From NCBI GenBank assembly GCA_937871735.1, contig CALMOI010000327.1, positions 1 to 7,558 on the forward strand: DNA of 7,558 nucleotides, in the 5' to 3' direction. Both the position numbers and the translations under genes were made by a program. Shown in pieces: positions 5,686 to 7,558 of this stretch; within the stretch, counting starts at the first letter, position 1; every line of letters starts with the position of its first letter. Origin of the DNA: an uncultured Comamonadaceae bacterium (GTDB lineage: Bacteria > Pseudomonadota > Gammaproteobacteria > Burkholderiales > Burkholderiaceae_C). The notes beneath the pieces are model-generated. The model was not told where the DNA came from, made no database searches, and saw nothing but the letters and a program-made list of their open reading frames with translations.

Positions 5686-6906
5686 ATGAAACAAGTATCT
5701 CGCATGACCGCAGTGGCGCTGGCCGCAGCAGCCTTGACCGGCAACGCACTGGCCGTGGACGTGGCCGGTTTTGAAGTGACCGGCTACTCGCGCGGCGGCC
5801 CGGTGTTCACCTACGACAAAGACACCGGCGTCAAAGGCGGCCTGAGCTTGAGCGGCGACCTGCAAAAGTACCGTTTGGGCAACGAAGGCGACAACGGCGT
5901 TGAAGTCAACATCGCCCGCACGGTGGAGATGAACGGTGCCAAAGTCAAGTTTGACTACATGCCCGTCAAATGGGGCAGCGACAACATCGCCACTGACCAA
6001 GCATTTGTGGAAGTCAGCGGCTTGGCCGTCGATCCCGGTGCCAGCTTCTGGATCGGCCAACGCCGCAACCGCATCAACGACGTGCACATCGTTGACCGCT
6101 TCCTGATGGACTACGGCAACAAGCACCTGGGTGCGGGTGTCAACGGCCTGAGCGTGGGTGGAGCCAAACTGGGACTGGCCATGCACAGCGCCGCCAGCTT
6201 TGACAACGCCTTGCCCGTGGGCGTGAACGCCTCGCGCTTGAACGCACACCTGTCAGAGATCAAGACCAACGAAGGCGGCAAAGCGCAATTGCTGCTGACC
6301 GTGGTCAGCGGCTCGGGCTTGGGCGCAACGCGCAACAGCGGCAGCAGCTTAGGCCTGTCACACGACCAAAGCGACTTCTTGGTCAAAGGGCTGAACAACA
6401 CCTTCTGGCTGCAAACCTCACAAGGCCACGCCAGCTTGAGCGGCAACTTCTTGAACATCAAGACCCCGGTGGCAGGCGACACCAGCACCGCAGGAGCCAA
6501 GGGCAACCGCATAGCGGACGCGGTGAACTGGCAAATGGGCGCATGGGGCGGTCAAGCCTTGGTGGGCTACCAAACCAGCAAGAGCGACATGAACCAAGTC
6601 GAGACGAAAGACTTCTCGCTGGGCGGGCGCGTGTCGTATGCGGTGAGCCAGAACTTCAAGCTGTTGCTGGACGCAGGCACCACCACCCGCAAGGAAGACG
6701 GCAAAGCTGACCAGCGTTTGAACAAAGTGACATTTGCGCCCGCGCTGGCCCTGTCGCAGGACTTTTGGTCGCGCCCGGAGTTGCGTTTTTACGTGACGCG
6801 GGGCAACTGGAACACGGCAGCGGCGCTGGCCAATCCGACCACCTTCGGCAAGAACGGCAAGACCAGCCAGACCCTCGTCGGCGTTCAGTACGAGATCTGG
6901 TGGTGA
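5686..6906 (+). CDS. LamB-family outer-membrane sugar porin (maltoporin-like)
   Basis: This encodes an outer-membrane beta-barrel of the maltoporin (LamB) family, 406 residues, that would let sugars pass to the periplasmic binding protein. Residues 1-23 form a signal peptide, with cleavage likely after ALA. LamB-like segments are FEVTGYSRGG (29-38), KYRLGNE (61-67), ASFWIGQR (119-126), NDVHIVD (131-137) and, near the end, SRPELRFYVTRGNW and the final GVQYEIWW with an aromatic C-terminus. Two or more YxxxxxG-type strands alternate polar and non-polar residues as expected of a barrel. It is slightly shorter than Escherichia coli LamB, so some extracellular loops may be reduced. The gene starts 27 nt after gtsA with only a weak ribosome binding sequence (AAGAGA, 5671-5676), so it is probably cotranscribed with gtsA. 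In Pseudomonas gts loci the porin is OprB and comes last. Substrate is probably glucose or oligosaccharides; this is not resolved. Confidence 0.87.
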   Translation: MKQVSRMTAVALAAAALTGNALAVDVAGFEVTGYSRGGPVFTYDKDTGVKGGLSLSGDLQKYRLGNEGDNGVEVNIARTVEMNGAKVKFDYMPVKWGSDNIATDQAFVEVSGLAVDPGASFWIGQRRNRINDVHIVDRFLMDYGNKHLGAGVNGLSVGGAKLGLAMHSAASFDNALPVGVNASRLNAHLSEIKTNEGGKAQLLLTVVSGSGLGATRNSGSSLGLSHDQSDFLVKGLNNTFWLQTSQGHASLSGNFLNIKTPVAGDTSTAGAKGNRIADAVNWQMGAWGGQALVGYQTSKSDMNQVETKDFSLGGRVSYAVSQNFKLLLDAGTTTRKEDGKADQRLNKVTFAPALALSQDFWSRPELRFYVTRGNWNTAAALANPTTFGKNGKTSQTLVGVQYEIWW

Positions 6907-6938
6907 TCGTGAGGGTTTGACAGCGAGTGGTTCCGTTT

Positions 6939-6967
6939 GGGGGAGGCTCGCGCCTCCCTCTTTTTTT
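6939..6967 (+). terminator. Strong intrinsic terminator after the porin gene
   Basis: GGGAGGC (6941-6947) pairs perfectly with GCCTCCC (6952-6958) around the loop TCGC, and one G-U and one G-C pair can extend the stem to 9 bp (6939-6960). Seven consecutive T residues follow at 6961-6967. This is a textbook Rho-independent terminator 33 bp after the porin stop codon and 41 bp before the permease ATG at 7009. It would end most gtsA-porin transcripts and leave reduced read-through into the permease. Confidence 0.9.
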
Positions 6968-7008
6968 CCTCTGGCTTGATGACTTACCGGCAACTTGCCA
7001 CCCCGCAT

Positions 7009-7558
7009 ATGAAAAAAACTTTTGACAATTGGCTACCCAAATTGGTCGTGACCCCGGCCTTTGTATTGGGTTTTGCCTTCATCTACGGCCTGATGGTCTG
7101 GAACGGCATCCTCAGCGTCACGGCCTCGCGCATGCTGCCCAATTACGAATGGGTCGGACTGGCGCAGTACGAAAAACTCTGGGAGATGGATCGCTGGTGG
7201 GTCGCGCTCAAAAACCTGGGCATCTTTGGCCTGGGCTACGTCGGCGGCTCGCTGCTGATTGGCGTGCTGCTGGCGGTGCTGTTGGATCAAAAAATCCGCG
7301 CCGAAGGGGCCCTGCGCACCATTTATTTGTACCCGATGGCCTTGTCCTTTGTGGTTACGGGCACCGCTTGGAAGTGGTTGCTCAACCCCGGCCTGGGCAT
7401 TGAGAAGATGCTGCACGACTGGGGCTTTGCCGACGCCCGCTTTGACTGGCTGGTCAACACCGACATGGCGATCTACTGCGTGGTGATTGCCGGCATCTGG
7501 CAAAGCGCCGGGTTTGCGATGGCGCTGTTTCTGGCCGGGCTGCGCGGCATCGACGACA
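7009..7558 (+). CDS. gtsB: GtsB-like sugar ABC transporter permease (partial, C-terminus off window)
   Basis: This is the first 183 codons of an inner-membrane permease of a CUT1-class importer; the gene continues past the window. Hydrophobic segments lie at about residues 11-33, 69-91, 103-123 and 152-175. Segments such as WLPKLVV (8-14), DRWWVALKNL (61-70), LDQKIR, RTIYLYPMALS, VTGTAWKWLLNPG and LAGLRGIDD agree with remembered Pseudomonas GtsB, the partner of GtsA. The EAA loop that contacts the ATPase would lie beyond the end. The start is uncertain: an in-frame ATG at 6979 would add ten residues (MTYRQLATPH), and neither ATG has a Shine-Dalgarno sequence. I prefer 7009 because MKKTFDNWLPK resembles a normal permease N-terminus and 6979 lies only 12 nt after the terminator T-run. 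A second permease and an ATPase gene are expected downstream. Confidence 0.9.
   Translation, partial: MKKTFDNWLPKLVVTPAFVLGFAFIYGLMVWNGILSVTASRMLPNYEWVGLAQYEKLWEMDRWWVALKNLGIFGLGYVGGSLLIGVLLAVLLDQKIRAEGALRTIYLYPMALSFVVTGTAWKWLLNPGLGIEKMLHDWGFADARFDWLVNTDMAIYCVVIAGIWQSAGFAMALFLAGLRGIDD

Noticed and set aside
4753..6249. Minus-strand open frame of about 498 codons opposite gtsA and the porin gene
   Set aside because: Its composition is rich in His, Gly and Val with no domain, and it crosses the intergenic gap of two well-supported genes. It is a shadow frame.
6979..7008. Upstream in-frame ATG for gtsB
   Set aside because: No Shine-Dalgarno sequence, very close to the terminator T-run, and the added residues do not resemble a permease N-terminus. 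It cannot be fully excluded.
1..7558. Search for CRISPR repeats, tRNA or rRNA genes, transposases, insertion-sequence ends or phage genes
   Set aside because: No regularly spaced repeats, RNA-gene motifs, transposase-like frames or terminal inverted repeats were seen; the window is almost fully occupied by metabolic and regulatory genes.

Overview
This window is a sugar-uptake and sugar-sensing locus from a Gram-negative bacterium, most likely a betaproteobacterium of the order Burkholderiales (Comamonadaceae-like). This rests on high G+C coding DNA, frequent CAA glutamine codons, periplasmic binding proteins with signal peptides, an outer-membrane porin, and a TctD/TctE-type two-component pair. 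The taxonomic placement is inference from style and gene families, not from a search.

Layout. Positions 1-1000 (minus strand) carry almost all of a fructose-type periplasmic binding protein (FrcB-like, CUT2 class); its last residues lie outside the window. A 126-bp intergenic region with face-to-face overlapping promoter candidates separates it from a divergent PfkB-family sugar kinase (1127-2158, plus strand), probably a fructokinase. The kinase converges on, and overlaps by 56 bp, a TctE-type sensor histidine kinase (2103-3524, minus). That gene follows its OmpR-type response regulator (3528-4250, minus) after a 3-nt gap. A 157-bp intergenic region (4251-4407) holds repeated TTTGTTAA boxes and a perfect AT-only inverted repeat. 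From it a plus-strand cluster starts: a GtsA-like glucose/mannose-type binding protein (4408-5658), a LamB-family porin (5686-6906), a strong intrinsic terminator (6939-6967), and the first part of a GtsB-like permease (7009 to the window end).

How the genes fit together. The LamB-type porin would admit sugar across the outer membrane, GtsA would bind it in the periplasm, and GtsB with partners expected beyond the window would move it into the cytoplasm. The divergent two-component system is the obvious candidate regulator, as GltR/GtrS is for gts genes in Pseudomonas, but here the sensor is of the TctE type. The FrcB-like protein and the kinase would serve a second pathway, import and phosphorylation of fructose or a related sugar.

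I see no mobile element, CRISPR array, RNA gene or clearly new system. The points most worth a second look are the two regulatory intergenic regions, the terminator inside the transporter cluster, and the convergent gene overlap.
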